The position numbers and the translations under genes are program-made. A stretch of 64,000 bases of DNA from Streptomyces spororaveus (GTDB taxonomy: Bacteria; Actinomycetota; Actinomycetes; Streptomycetales; Streptomycetaceae). A model generated the notes under the pieces. It was not told the origin of the DNA and searched no databases. It saw only the letters and a program-made list of their open reading frames with translations. Numbering within the stretch: the first letter of the stretch is position 1; every line of letters begins with the position of its first letter. Positions 32,144 through 41,123 of this stretch are shown here, one piece after another. The stretch lies in the NCBI RefSeq assembly GCF_016755875.1, contig NZ_BNED01000005.1, forward strand, positions 4,850,001 through 4,914,000, written 5' to 3'.

Positions 32144-32198
32144 GTTTTCGAATATGGGTTCGATAGTCTGGCGGGGAGCGAAGGGGGTGCATCTGCGG
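32144..32198 (+). promoter_or_regulatory. Promoter and ribosome site deciding the hydrolase start
   Basis: TAGTCT at 32164-32169 is a good -10 box. The -35 is weak (GTTTTC near 32144). GAAGGGGG at about 32180-32187 lies ten bases before the GTG at 32198. Together they indicate that the coding region starts at 32198 and not at more upstream in-frame codons, which would lie within or before the promoter. Confidence 0.5.
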
Positions 32199-33121
32199 TG
32201 GTACAGCGCGTCGATGTGACAGGGGCCGAAGGTGTCCGCCTGGCTGCCTGGGAGTTCCGCGAAGCAGAGGCCGAGCCCGACACCCGCCCGGGCGTGCTGT
32301 TACTGCACGGCCTGATGGGCCGCGCCTTCCACTGGGCAGGCACCGCCCGCTGGCTCCGCGAGCGCCGCCGCGTCGTGGCCCTGGACCAGCGCGGACACGG
32401 CCAGAGCGCCCGCCCGCCCGCCGCCTCCGGCGGCACCCCGACCGCCCTGGGCCGCGAGGCCTTCGTGGCGGACGCCGAAGCCACCGTCGAGCAGCTCGGC
32501 CTCGCCCCCGTGACCCTGATCGGCCACTCCATGGGCGCCCTCACCGCCTGGCAGCTCGCGGCCCGCCGCCCGGACCTGGTCGAAGCCGTGGTCATCTGCG
32601 ACATGCGCGCCTCCGCCCTGGGCGCGGCCTCCCAGCAGGAGTGGGAGGACTGGTTCCACCACTGGCCTCTGCCCTTTCCCACCCAGGACGCGGCCCGCCG
32701 CTGGTTCGGCGAGGACGACCCCCGGGTGGAGCGGCCCGATCCCGGCCGCGGCGCCTTCTTCGCCGAGGTCATGCACGAGGCGTCGGACGGCTGGCGTCCG
32801 GTCTTCTCCCGCCGCCAGATGCTGACGGCCCGCGAGACGTGGGTGTACGACGCCCACTGGGAGGAGCTCGCCCAGGTCCGCTGCCCGACCCTGGTGGTCC
32901 GCGGCCTGGACGGCGAACTGGGCCGGGCCGAGGCCCAGGAAATGGTCCGCGTCCTCCCGGCCGGCCAGTACGCGGAAATCCCCGACGCGGGCCACTACCT
33001 CCACTACGACCAGCCGACGGCCTGGCGCGAAGTCCTGGAACCCTTCCTCGACGGCATCAAAACCGAGACCCCCGACACCCACCCGACGCACCTGCCGCGG
33101 AGCCGACCGATGCCGGAGTGA
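32198..33121 (+). CDS. Alpha/beta hydrolase
   Basis: This is a 307-residue alpha/beta-hydrolase-fold enzyme. The oxyanion HG is in VLLLHGLMGRAFHW, the nucleophile elbow is GHSMGA (Ser in TLIGHSMGALTAW), the catalytic Asp lies in VVRGLDGELGRAE and the catalytic His in IPDAGHYLHYDQP. This is the layout of carboxylesterases and haloalkane/epoxide hydrolase-like enzymes. The substrate is unknown. A perfect 19-bp terminator hairpin follows. Confidence 0.87.
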   Translation: MVQRVDVTGAEGVRLAAWEFREAEAEPDTRPGVLLLHGLMGRAFHWAGTARWLRERRRVVALDQRGHGQSARPPAASGGTPTALGREAFVADAEATVEQLGLAPVTLIGHSMGALTAWQLAARRPDLVEAVVICDMRASALGAASQQEWEDWFHHWPLPFPTQDAARRWFGEDDPRVERPDPGRGAFFAEVMHEASDGWRPVFSRRQMLTARETWVYDAHWEELAQVRCPTLVVRGLDGELGRAEAQEMVRVLPAGQYAEIPDAGHYLHYDQPTAWREVLEPFLDGIKTETPDTHPTHLPRSRPMPE

Positions 33122-33123
33122 CG

Positions 33124-33173
33124 GGAACGGGCCGGGCTCCGCCCCCGTGAGGGAGCGGAGCCCGGCCCGTTCC
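33124..33173. terminator. Bidirectional terminator, 19-bp stem
   Basis: GGAACGGGCCGGGCTCCGC (33124-33142) pairs perfectly with its complement at 33155-33173 around a 12-nt loop. It separates the hydrolase from the converging ABC permease gene. Confidence 0.9.
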
Positions 33174-33214
33174 GGCGCGGTCGCCGGTCAGCGGTCGGCA
33201 GTCGCGGTCGCCGG

Positions 33215-34948
33215 TCAGCCCTTGCTGACCGCCCACAGGATCTCCGGGAGCTTGCGCGCCACCGTGGGGGCCGCGAGTCGCAGGCCCGCCCAGGCGGCCA
33301 GCGTGCCCCAGGCCGCACCCAGCGGGAGCACGATCCAGGAGATGTCCTGGTGGTCACCCACGTTGAGCCAGATCGTCATGACGATCACCGGCGCGGAGAC
33401 GATCGCCGAGACCACCATCCCGGCGAGGATTCCGCCCCAGGCGAGACCGCCCTGCCCCGGGGCGACGTTCTTGAAGGCGCCGTCCGACGGGATCGAGTAC
33501 GGGAAGTGGGCCGAGGCCAGCGCACCCGTGCAGAGCATCGAACCCAGCAGGGCCAGGGCCAGGCCCGTGGCCGCCGGGAGGGCGGACCAGTCGCCGATCA
33601 CCGCGGCCGTGACCGAGGTGACCAGCACCGTGTACGGGACGGTGACCAGGGCCAGCGCGGCGGCCCGCGCGCGCAGTTCGACGTACGCGTCGCGCGTGGA
33701 GGAGATGGTCTGCGCGACCATCCAGAACGCCGAGGTGTCCTGACCGAACTGGTTGTACATCAGCATGCCGAGCATGCCCGCGCCGAAGCAGCCGAGGTAT
33801 ACGGACCCCGAGCCCTGGAGGGCGTTGAAGACAGGGATGATCACGCCGATCGCCAGCGAGGTCACCCAGCCCGACTTGGTCTTCGGATCGCGGACGGCGT
33901 AGCGCAGGGTGCGCCGCATCGTCGCTCCCGTGCGTCCGGCGGGCAGCAGGGACCGCCGGCCGCCCGCGCCGCGGTCCTTCATCGGCCGGGCCGCGGTGAT
34001 GGTCGAGCCGTCCGGGGTGACCATCAGCCGGGTCAGGGTCCGCTCCCAGAACCACAGGAGGGCGATCACCGCGGCCAGGGTCAGGGCCAGCTGGGCGGCC
34101 GCCACCCCGTACGCGCCCTCGCTCGCCGAGTCCACCATGCCGATGGCGGTCGCCGGCGGCAGCCAGCGCACGACATCCTCGACGGGCTCCAGCGAGGCCA
34201 GGCCACCCGCCTGGAACAGGCTCTGGCTGGCGAAGTTGGCCACCTGCCCGCCCACCGCGATCAGCAGGCCGCTGAGCACGGCCAGGTCGCGTCCCTTGCG
34301 GCTGGTGAGCAGCCGTACGTTGGCCGTGGCCACCGCCCGGGCGAGGGCCACGCAGCCGAGCACCAGCAGGGGCGCGGCCACCACCGCGGCCACCGCGCCG
34401 GCTGCGCCGCGTGCCACGGCCAGTACGGAACCGATGGCCAGGCACAGGGTGAACAGCGGCCCGATGCCGACCAGCGAGGAGGCGAGGAGGGCCTGTACGA
34501 GAGGACGCGGGCGCAGCGGCAGCATGACCAGCCGGCTCGGGTCGAGGGTCTCGTCCCCGGAGGGGAAGAACAGCGGCATGAAGGTCCAGCCGAGGGCCAG
34601 GATCGCGGCCAGCAGCACGACGACCGTGCCCGCGTGGGCGTTCCCGTGCAGCAGGGCCAGGCCGAGCGTCACGAAGAAGCCGACGACCAGGGCGAGGGCG
34701 AGCGTCGAGAAGTAGGCGGCCTTGCGCTTCGAGGAGCCCTTCAGTCCGTTGCGCAGCAGCGACAGCTTGAGGCGGACGAAGACCGGGGTCAGCGGGACCG
34801 ACGCGGCGGACGGGACCCGGGTGGCGCCTGCGGCGCCTGCGGCGTCCGTGGGCCCCGGGGCTCCGGAGGCGGAGGCGGTCACGGTGCCGGCCGGTCCGGC
34901 AGCCGTTCCGGTAGCCGGGTTGGCGGGCGAGGGCGAGGACGAGGTCAT
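33215..34948 (-). CDS. ABC transporter permease
   Basis: This is a 577-residue membrane protein with about ten to twelve hydrophobic segments after a 55-residue Ser/Pro/Ala-rich cytoplasmic N-terminus. VFVRLKLSLLRNGLKGSSKR leads into the first helix pair, and a long cytoplasmic loop carries DPKTKSGWVTSLAIG. This fits the ABC-2-like exporter permeases of Gram-positives encoded beside a single ATPase. Its ATG overlaps the ATPase stop (ATGA), so the pair is co-translated. The substrate is unknown; no peptide or antibiotic genes adjoin. Confidence 0.87.
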   Translation of the reverse strand: MTSSSPSPANPATGTAAGPAGTVTASASGAPGPTDAAGAAGATRVPSAASVPLTPVFVRLKLSLLRNGLKGSSKRKAAYFSTLALALVVGFFVTLGLALLHGNAHAGTVVVLLAAILALGWTFMPLFFPSGDETLDPSRLVMLPLRPRPLVQALLASSLVGIGPLFTLCLAIGSVLAVARGAAGAVAAVVAAPLLVLGCVALARAVATANVRLLTSRKGRDLAVLSGLLIAVGGQVANFASQSLFQAGGLASLEPVEDVVRWLPPATAIGMVDSASEGAYGVAAAQLALTLAAVIALLWFWERTLTRLMVTPDGSTITAARPMKDRGAGGRRSLLPAGRTGATMRRTLRYAVRDPKTKSGWVTSLAIGVIIPVFNALQGSGSVYLGCFGAGMLGMLMYNQFGQDTSAFWMVAQTISSTRDAYVELRARAAALALVTVPYTVLVTSVTAAVIGDWSALPAATGLALALLGSMLCTGALASAHFPYSIPSDGAFKNVAPGQGGLAWGGILAGMVVSAIVSAPVIVMTIWLNVGDHQDISWIVLPLGAAWGTLAAWAGLRLAAPTVARKLPEILWAVSKG

Positions 34949-35802
34949 CGCGATCCCGCCCCGGAGCCGCCGCCGAGCCAGTCCAGCGAGTCACCGGCCG
35001 CGTCCCGCCCGTGTGCGCCGACCAGTTCGAGGAAGGCGGCCTGCAGCGAGGGCGCGGAGCCCCGTACGTCGGCCAGCGGGCCCGCGGCGCGGATCCGGCC
35101 GGCGGCCATCACGGCCACCCAGTCGCACAGCGACTCGACGAGCTCCATCACGTGGGAGGAGAAGATGACCGTGGCACCGGAGGCCGTGTAGCGCTCCAGC
35201 ACCCCGCGGATGGTCTGCGCCGACACCGGGTCGACGCCCTCGAACGGCTCGTCCAGGAAGAGCACTTCGGGGTTGTGCAGCAGCGCCGCCGCCAGGCCGA
35301 TCTTCTTGCGCATACCGGTCGAGTAGTCCACGACCAGTTTGTGCTGCGAGCCCGCGAGGTCGAGGACGTCCAGCAGCTGCGTCGCCCGCTTGTCGGTCTC
35401 CTCGCCCGGCAGCCCGCGCAGCCGGCCCATGTAGCCGAGCAGTTCGCGTCCCGACAGCCGCTCGAAGAGCCGCAGCCCCTCGGGCAGTACGCCGATCCGC
35501 GCCTTCACCTCGGTCGGGTCCGCCCACACGTCGTGCCCCGCGACGTGGACCCGCCCCATGTCCGGGCGCAGCAGGCCGGTCACCATCGACAGCGTGGTCG
35601 TCTTGCCCGCGCCGTTGGGGCCCACCAGGCCGATGAACTGCCCCGCGGGCAGCTCCAGGTCTATCCCGGCGACGGCCACCTGCTCGCCGAACCGCTTCCA
35701 CAGACCTTCCACGCGCACGGCGGGCGGCGCGGATCGCGCGCCACCCGTTCCGTACGTTCCACCCGTCGCATCGCCCTGGTCCGGCATGCGCCTGCCTCTC
35801 AT
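34945..35802 (-). CDS. ABC transporter ATP-binding protein
   Basis: This is a 285-residue nucleotide-binding subunit partnering the permease downstream. Walker A is GPNGAGKTT, the Q-loop region VLPEGLRLFERL, the signature DYSTGMRKKIGLAAAL (an STGMRKK variant of LSGGQ, usual for ABC-2 exporters), Walker B LFLDEPFEGVDP, the D-loop following, and the H-loop IFSSHVMELVE. An alternative start at 35787 (MPDQG) has AGAGGCAGG upstream; the longer start has GGGGA, and I cannot decide between them. Expression is probably from the 35803-35925 gap. Confidence 0.92.
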   Translation of the reverse strand: MRGRRMPDQGDATGGTYGTGGARSAPPAVRVEGLWKRFGEQVAVAGIDLELPAGQFIGLVGPNGAGKTTTLSMVTGLLRPDMGRVHVAGHDVWADPTEVKARIGVLPEGLRLFERLSGRELLGYMGRLRGLPGEETDKRATQLLDVLDLAGSQHKLVVDYSTGMRKKIGLAAALLHNPEVLFLDEPFEGVDPVSAQTIRGVLERYTASGATVIFSSHVMELVESLCDWVAVMAAGRIRAAGPLADVRGSAPSLQAAFLELVGAHGRDAAGDSLDWLGGGSGAGSR

Positions 35803-35925
35803 TACGTCCCCGTTGGTCGTTCCTTCTTCACCATAGGAGGAGGGGGAGAGGCTTGAGCAGTTACTTATGTCATCAGTTTTCGCCCTGATTTCGCAGGTCG
35901 GCAGGGCGGGGTCCGGGTGTCCGGG

Positions 35926-36612
35926 TCAGCCCTGGCGGCGCTTGCGTTCCGCCGCGGCCTCACTGCCGCACGCGTACGCCAGAGCGTCGATCAGCTCCTC
36001 GGTGTCCGGCAGCCACCGGTTCGCCGGCGTGGGCCGCCGCGCCCACTGGACCGAGCCCCGGCCGCCGAACCGGGTGGGCGGCGCCGCCACGTACTCGCCC
36101 TCGCCCCGTGCCACCAGGTCGATCGTGGCGGCCGGCCAGCCCAGCTTGCGCACCAGGTCGGGCACCTTGACGCCGGCGCCCGGCAGGACGAAGAACAGCA
36201 TCCGGTGTTCGGGCGTGAGCGTGACCGGCCCGAGGGTGCGCTCCATCCGCTCCAGCCGCGCCAGCGCGAGGAATCCGGCCGACTCGGGCACGTCGAGCGC
36301 GTCGAAGGTCCGGCCCGTCGGCAGCAGGATCGAGGCCTGCGGGTGCTTCGCCCAGATCCGGCGCACCTGCACCGCGCTGCCGGTGGCGTGCGCCGCCCAG
36401 TCCTTCACCGCCGGGTGCGCGCCGGGCGCCGGGCAGTCCTCGGCCCCGCAGGAGCACAGCTCGCGGCCGTCCCCGGGCTCCAACCAGGTGCCGGCGAAGA
36501 CATCCCAGTGCCGTTCTTCCGCGTACCGCACGGCATGGTCCAGCAGCTGCTCGCCGCGCTGCTTGGGGATGGGTGCGGTCTCCGTGACTCCGATGGTCTC
36601 TTCCACGCCCAT
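35926..36612 (-). CDS. Bifunctional DNA primase/polymerase (PrimPol) domain protein
   Basis: This is a 228-residue protein consisting only of the PrimPol N-terminal fold, with HAVRYAEERHWDVFAGTWLE, HPAVKDWAAHATG, SILLPTGRTFDALDVP and GEGEYVAAPPTRF. Plasmid and phage relatives carry a helicase domain after PrimPol; here the protein ends without one, as in many chromosomal Streptomyces homologues whose role is unknown. The ATG at 36612 has GGAGAG five bases upstream and is preferred to an earlier in-frame codon. It is divergent from the regulator at 36829. Confidence 0.87.
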   Translation of the reverse strand: MGVEETIGVTETAPIPKQRGEQLLDHAVRYAEERHWDVFAGTWLEPGDGRELCSCGAEDCPAPGAHPAVKDWAAHATGSAVQVRRIWAKHPQASILLPTGRTFDALDVPESAGFLALARLERMERTLGPVTLTPEHRMLFFVLPGAGVKVPDLVRKLGWPAATIDLVARGEGEYVAAPPTRFGGRGSVQWARRPTPANRWLPDTEELIDALAYACGSEAAAERKRRQG

Positions 36613-36828
36613 CACAACTCTCCGGGTCACCCGGGGTTACGGGCGTAAACCCGGCGGCGGGCGGAGCATCGATCCTGCATACGGGGCGCACTGATGCACG
36701 CGTGGGGGCGCGTAGGAGGCCGGGGCGCCGGAGTTGGGTAGCGACACGACGCAGAGCGGAAGATTCTCCGCACATCAGGCGGGAAGTGATCATTCCAACG
36801 GATCACCCGCGGTCAGCAGGGGGTTTTC

Positions 36829-38208
36829 ATGGCAGCCAGGCCTCTCGTCGCCCGCCAGCCGAACGAACGGCTGCAGGCGCTCATCCAGGAAGCCGGGTGC
36901 TCCAACGCCGGGCTAGCCCGGCGCGTGAACATGTGCGGGGCCGAGCACGGTCTCGATCTCCGCTACGACAAGACCTCCGTGGCCCGGTGGCTGCGCGGCC
37001 AGCAGCCGCGCGGCCGGGCTCCCGGAATCATCGCCGAGGCGCTCGGGCGCAAACTCGGCCGGACCGTCACGATCGACGAGATCGGCATGGCCAACGGCAA
37101 GAACCTCGCTTCAGGGGTCGGCCTGCAGTTCTCCCCGACCGTCGTCGGCGCCATCGAGCAGGTCTGCGAGCTGTGGCGCAGCGATGTCGGCCGCCGTGAC
37201 TTCCTCGCCGGCTCCAGCGTGGCCGCCTCCGCGCTCGTCGAGCCGAGCCGCGACTGGCTGATCACCGGGGCCGACACCCAGGTGGCCCGCAGTGGCGGCT
37301 CGCGGGTCGGCATGCCGGACGTCGAGGCGGTCCGCGCGACCACCGAGGCGCTCAAGGACCTCGACCACCGCTTCGGCAGCGGGCACGTCAGGCCGGTGGT
37401 CGTGCACTACCTCAACTCGGTGGTGTCCGGGCTGATCGGCGGCTCGTACCGGGAACCCGTCGGGCGGGCCCTGTTCGCGGCGGTGGCCCGGCTGACCGAG
37501 CTCGCCGGCTACATGGCGGTGGACACGGGCCAGCCGGGCCTGGCCCAGCGCTACTACATCCAGGCGCTGCGCCTGGCCCAGGCGGCGGGGGACCGGGCGT
37601 ACGGGGGCTACGTGCTCGCAGCGTCCATGAGCCACCTGGCCGCCGAACTGGGCAACCCGAGGGAGATCGCGCAGCTGGCCCGGGCCGCCCAGGAGGGGAC
37701 GCGCGGGCAGGTCACCCCGCGGGTCGAGGCCATGTTCTACGCGGCCGAGGCGCGCGGGCACGCGCTGCTCGGGGACACCCGGGCGACGGCGGTGCTGTCC
37801 GGGCGGGCGGTGAGCGCGCTGGAGCGGGCCGAGCCGGAGTCGGGTGACGACCCGGTGTGGATCCGCCACTTCGACGCGGCGTACCTGGCGGACGAGCTGG
37901 CCCACTGCCACCGCGACCTGGGCCAGGCGGACGCGGCGGCCAGGCGGGCGGAGGAGGCCCTGCGGGGTCTCCCGGCGGGCAAGGCACGCCGCCGGGCGAT
38001 CGGGCTGCTGCTGCTGGCGGCGGCGCAGGTGCAGCAGCGGGAGGTGGAACAGGCCTGCCTGACGGCGACGCAGGCGGCGGAGCTGCTGGAGGGGCTCCGC
38101 TCGAACCGGGGCGTGGAGTACCTGGACGACTTCCGGGCGCGGCTGGAGCCGTACCGGGAGGAGGCGGCGGTGCGGGAGTTCGCGGCGCGGCTGGAGGTGA
38201 CGGCCTAG
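36829..38208 (+). CDS. NsdA-like transcriptional regulator (HTH + TPR-like repeats)
   Basis: This is a 459-residue protein with an N-terminal helix-turn-helix-like domain (about 10-75: LQALIQEAGCSNAGLARRVN, then DKTSVARWLRGQQPRG) and a long alpha-helical C-terminal half of tetratricopeptide type, with YYIQALRLAQAAGDRAYGGY and AARRAEEALRGLPAGKARRR. A twin-arginine-like GRRDFLAGSSVAASAL lies internally (about 124-139), a feature of this family; at that position it is unlikely to be an export signal. NsdA-type regulators repress development and antibiotic production in S. coelicolor; which paralogue this is cannot be told. Confidence 0.83.
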   Translation: MAARPLVARQPNERLQALIQEAGCSNAGLARRVNMCGAEHGLDLRYDKTSVARWLRGQQPRGRAPGIIAEALGRKLGRTVTIDEIGMANGKNLASGVGLQFSPTVVGAIEQVCELWRSDVGRRDFLAGSSVAASALVEPSRDWLITGADTQVARSGGSRVGMPDVEAVRATTEALKDLDHRFGSGHVRPVVVHYLNSVVSGLIGGSYREPVGRALFAAVARLTELAGYMAVDTGQPGLAQRYYIQALRLAQAAGDRAYGGYVLAASMSHLAAELGNPREIAQLARAAQEGTRGQVTPRVEAMFYAAEARGHALLGDTRATAVLSGRAVSALERAEPESGDDPVWIRHFDAAYLADELAHCHRDLGQADAAARRAEEALRGLPAGKARRRAIGLLLLAAAQVQQREVEQACLTATQAAELLEGLRSNRGVEYLDDFRARLEPYREEAAVREFAARLEVTA

Positions 38209-38383
38209 GAATGTCCGGCGCCGACCGTTCGGGGCTGTGTTCCCGGCCCCGGGCCCCGGATGTCGGCGCAGCCGGTTCGGTCGGCCGGGGTGGGGTTCGG
38301 GGTGCTCTCCCGGTGGCGGTGCGTGACCGGGTAGCGTGAGCCGACGGTTCCGTAGGGTCGGGCGAGTCGGAGAAGGAGTCCCG

Positions 38384-39682
38384 GTGACGCAGAACGGACA
38401 AGGGGGCGCCCCCCAGCAGGGTGCCCCGTGGGGTCCGGACCCGGCGTCCGGATATCCGGCGTACCCGGATCAGCAGCAGCCGCCGCAGGAGCAGCAGCCG
38501 CAGCCCGGGGCCGCGTACGGATACCCGCAGGCCTACCCCGGCGCGGAGGCCGTGCCCGGGCACGTGGTGGGACCCGGCTACGAGGGGCCGGGGGATCCGC
38601 ACGGCTACGGCTACCCCCCGCTGCCCGAGGCCGCGACCCAGTACATCCCGCCGGTCCCGGCCGCCCCGGCCCACGATGAGGCCGCGACCCAGTACATCCC
38701 GCCGGTCCCGGCCGCCCCGGCCCACGATGAGGCCGCGACCCAGTACATCCCGCCGGTGCCGGCGGGTCCCGGGCACGACGAGGCGGCGACGCAGTACATA
38801 CCGCCGGTCCCGGCGGCCCCCGTGCACGAGGCGGCGACCCAGTACATGCCGCCGGTCCCCGCCGCCGAAGGGTTCGACGGGCTCTTCCGCGGCGACGACG
38901 CCGCCGGGCAGACGCAGCACCTGCCGCCCGTACAGGATCCCGTGCTGCGCCGGCCGTCGCCGCGTCCCCACCCGCAGCAGCCCCAGTACCAGCAGCCGCA
39001 CCAGCCGCCGCAGCAGCAGTACGCCCCGCCCCCGCCGCCCCCGGAGCCCGCGCGCAAGGTATCGCCCGCGATCATCGCGGCGGTGGTCATCGGCCTGGCC
39101 GTCGTCGGGCTCGGCGTCGGTTCGCTGCTCGCCGACGGCAAGCCGCAGAACAACGACCCCGGCGCGGTCGCCGACGCCCCGGCCGCGAACGGCGGATCCG
39201 CGGCCCCCGGCGGTGAGGCTCCGGTCGACCCGGCCCGCCCGCAGGCCGTCCAGCTCGACAAGGTCCTCGCGGACAGCAACGACAGCCGGGCCGCGGTGAT
39301 CAAGGCCGTGGAGGACATCAAGGCCTGCAGCAACCTCGACCAGGCGGCCGCCGACCTGCGCGACGCGGCCCGCCAGCGCGAGGAGCTCGTCACCCGTCTC
39401 CAGGAGCTGAAGCTGGACCAGCTGCCGGACCACGTCAAGCTGTCCGCGTCCCTGACCAAGGCCTGGCAGTCCTCCGCGGACGCCGACAACAGCTACGCGG
39501 CCTGGGCGGACGACGTGGACGACGACAAGTGCAAGGACGGCAAGGCCAAGGCCACCAAGAACGCCTCCGAGGGCAACAAGTCCAGCGGCGAGGCGACGAA
39601 GGCCAAGGAGTCCGCCGCGACCCTGTGGAACGCGATCGCCGGCAAGTACGGCCTCACCAAGCGGGACAAGACCCAGCTTTGA
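38384..39682 (+). CDS. Pro/Gln-rich single-pass membrane protein with EAATQYIPPVP repeats
   Basis: This is a 432-residue protein of unknown function. Residues 1-225 are a Pro/Gln/Tyr-rich disordered cytoplasmic region with five tandem repeats of 16-17 residues (EAATQYIPPVPAAPAHD-like, residues 82-165). One transmembrane helix follows at about 229-250 (AIIAAVVIGLAVVGLGVG). The extracellular part (250-432) is a helical, Lys/Ala/Asp-rich domain with one CS and one KCKDG cysteine (possibly a disulfide). The start is GTG with AGAAGGAG just upstream. Similar layouts occur in Streptomyces proteins where the cytoplasmic tail is a kinase substrate; that is inference. Confidence 0.8.
   Translation: MTQNGQGGAPQQGAPWGPDPASGYPAYPDQQQPPQEQQPQPGAAYGYPQAYPGAEAVPGHVVGPGYEGPGDPHGYGYPPLPEAATQYIPPVPAAPAHDEAATQYIPPVPAAPAHDEAATQYIPPVPAGPGHDEAATQYIPPVPAAPVHEAATQYMPPVPAAEGFDGLFRGDDAAGQTQHLPPVQDPVLRRPSPRPHPQQPQYQQPHQPPQQQYAPPPPPPEPARKVSPAIIAAVVIGLAVVGLGVGSLLADGKPQNNDPGAVADAPAANGGSAAPGGEAPVDPARPQAVQLDKVLADSNDSRAAVIKAVEDIKACSNLDQAAADLRDAARQREELVTRLQELKLDQLPDHVKLSASLTKAWQSSADADNSYAAWADDVDDDKCKDGKAKATKNASEGNKSSGEATKAKESAATLWNAIAGKYGLTKRDKTQL
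38627..38878 (+). repeat. 51-bp coding tandem repeat, five units
   Basis: The first two units are nearly identical at DNA level (GAGGCCGCGACCCAGTACAT and following); later units diverge at third positions. The fourth unit is one codon shorter. Copy number variation between strains would be expected here. Confidence 0.85.
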
Positions 39683-39695
39683 GAGCCGGTTCGGA

Positions 39696-40991
39696 TCAGG
39701 CCGTGGGCGGGGCCGCCACCAGGGTCGGGGTCATGTCCAGGGACTGCTCGCCGGGCTGTGCCACGAGCCGCCCGGCCTGCACGATCTGGAAGGTGACCTG
39801 GCCGTTGACGATGCGGGGGAAGCCGGCGACGGCGCGCATGTCCTGGTAGCGCCAGCTCAGGGCCGGGGTGAGGCCGCCGGTGTTGACCGGCTGCGACTCG
39901 TTCAGGGCCCGCTTGACCGTGCGGCCGGTGACGGGCGCGTCCGACGCGAAGCGCTTGAGGATCTCGCTGAGCACCGTGTACGCGATCCAGGTGGTCTGCG
40001 CCCCGCTGTCGTCGGGGTCGACGCTGTCGTCGCCGAAGGCGAACTCGGAGACCACCTTCCGCATGGGCTCCCAGAGGGGATCGGCGGACACCGGGTACCA
40101 GCTGGTCAGGTAGGCGCCCTCGAAGGGGCTCTCCTTGCCGCCGGTGCGGTCCACGAGGGACTGGCTCACGCTGCCCAGGACGGAGGAGATCTGCGGCTTC
40201 TTGCGCTGGGCGTCGGTCCGGCGGAAGGCGTCGAAGAAGGTCTCGGTGCGCTCGCCGAGGACGGCGGTCACGCAGCCCTTCTCCTTTTCCTTCTCCTTGC
40301 CGGTGCCGCTGGTGTGCGCGAGGGCCTCGCGGGCCTGCGCCACGAAGTCGGCGGAGTCCTCGGCGGCCCGGATGTCGGATGCGTCCGCCATCTTGTTGGC
40401 CCGCAGTCCGGCGTTGAGGAGGACCGGCAGGGTGTCGCCCGCGATGGTGTCGGGGCGGACCAGGGCGACCTGGTTGCAGGCGCGGCCCAGCTGGTGGCCG
40501 GCCCCGGCGATGAGGACGGGCTGGCCGCCGTTGACCGGGTAGGACAGGGGGGACTGGAACTCCTCGGAGGAGACTCCGTAGCCGCCGATGAAGGGGATGC
40601 CCTCCGCCTCCAGCGGGGCCATGAAGGCGCGTCCGTGCTGGCTGTAGGAGCCGACGACGGCGACCGCCTTCTCGGCGACGGCCTTGCGGGCGCAGTCGGC
40701 GGCACCGGAGGGCGTGTTCTTCTCGTTGCAGGTCAGTACGCGCAGTTTGCGCCCGTTGATCCCGCCCTTGGAGTTCACGTAGCGCTCGTACGCCTTGGCC
40801 ATGCCGGTCATTCCGGGCATGTTGGTCGCTTTGGTCTCTTCGGGGGCGAAGGTCATGACGGTGACGGTCCCGCCGGACCCTCCGGAACCCCCGGGGAGCG
40901 CCCCGCACGCGGCGATGAGGCACGTACCCATCGCCGTGGCCACGAAGGTGCGGGAGAGGGATACGGCGCGTCGCGAGATGGTCATGTCCAT
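39696..40991 (-). CDS. Branched-chain amino acid-type ABC substrate-binding lipoprotein
   Basis: This is a 431-residue exported lipoprotein. The signal sequence ends in the lipobox LIAAC, followed by a Gly/Ser-rich tether. The mature part is a type I periplasmic-binding (LivJ-like) fold: FAPEETKATNMPGMTGMAKA, then VAVVGSYSQHGRAFMAPLEA and GVSSEEF. No permease or ATPase genes adjoin, so it is an orphan receptor or has a sensory role. The start at 40991 (MDMTIS) has GCGGAA upstream; 40985 is an alternative. It converges with the preceding membrane-protein gene, stops 13 bp apart. Confidence 0.88.
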   Translation of the reverse strand: MDMTISRRAVSLSRTFVATAMGTCLIAACGALPGGSGGSGGTVTVMTFAPEETKATNMPGMTGMAKAYERYVNSKGGINGRKLRVLTCNEKNTPSGAADCARKAVAEKAVAVVGSYSQHGRAFMAPLEAEGIPFIGGYGVSSEEFQSPLSYPVNGGQPVLIAGAGHQLGRACNQVALVRPDTIAGDTLPVLLNAGLRANKMADASDIRAAEDSADFVAQAREALAHTSGTGKEKEKEKGCVTAVLGERTETFFDAFRRTDAQRKKPQISSVLGSVSQSLVDRTGGKESPFEGAYLTSWYPVSADPLWEPMRKVVSEFAFGDDSVDPDDSGAQTTWIAYTVLSEILKRFASDAPVTGRTVKRALNESQPVNTGGLTPALSWRYQDMRAVAGFPRIVNGQVTFQIVQAGRLVAQPGEQSLDMTPTLVAAPPTA

Positions 40992-41123
40992 GCACCATTC
41001 CGCCCCGCTGGTAACTGTCGAGTGAGATGGACACAACATCGGGTGACGGCCAGGTGAATTGCGGGGGCGCCGTCGCCGTGGGCGCCTCAAGATCGCGCTG
41101 AACAGGAACGTACGATCGAAAGC

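Noticed and set aside
31949..32197. Longer start for the alpha/beta hydrolase at 31949
   Set aside because: It would begin within the dmdR1 terminator and run through the -10 box; GTG at 32198 has a ribosome site and fits the domain start.
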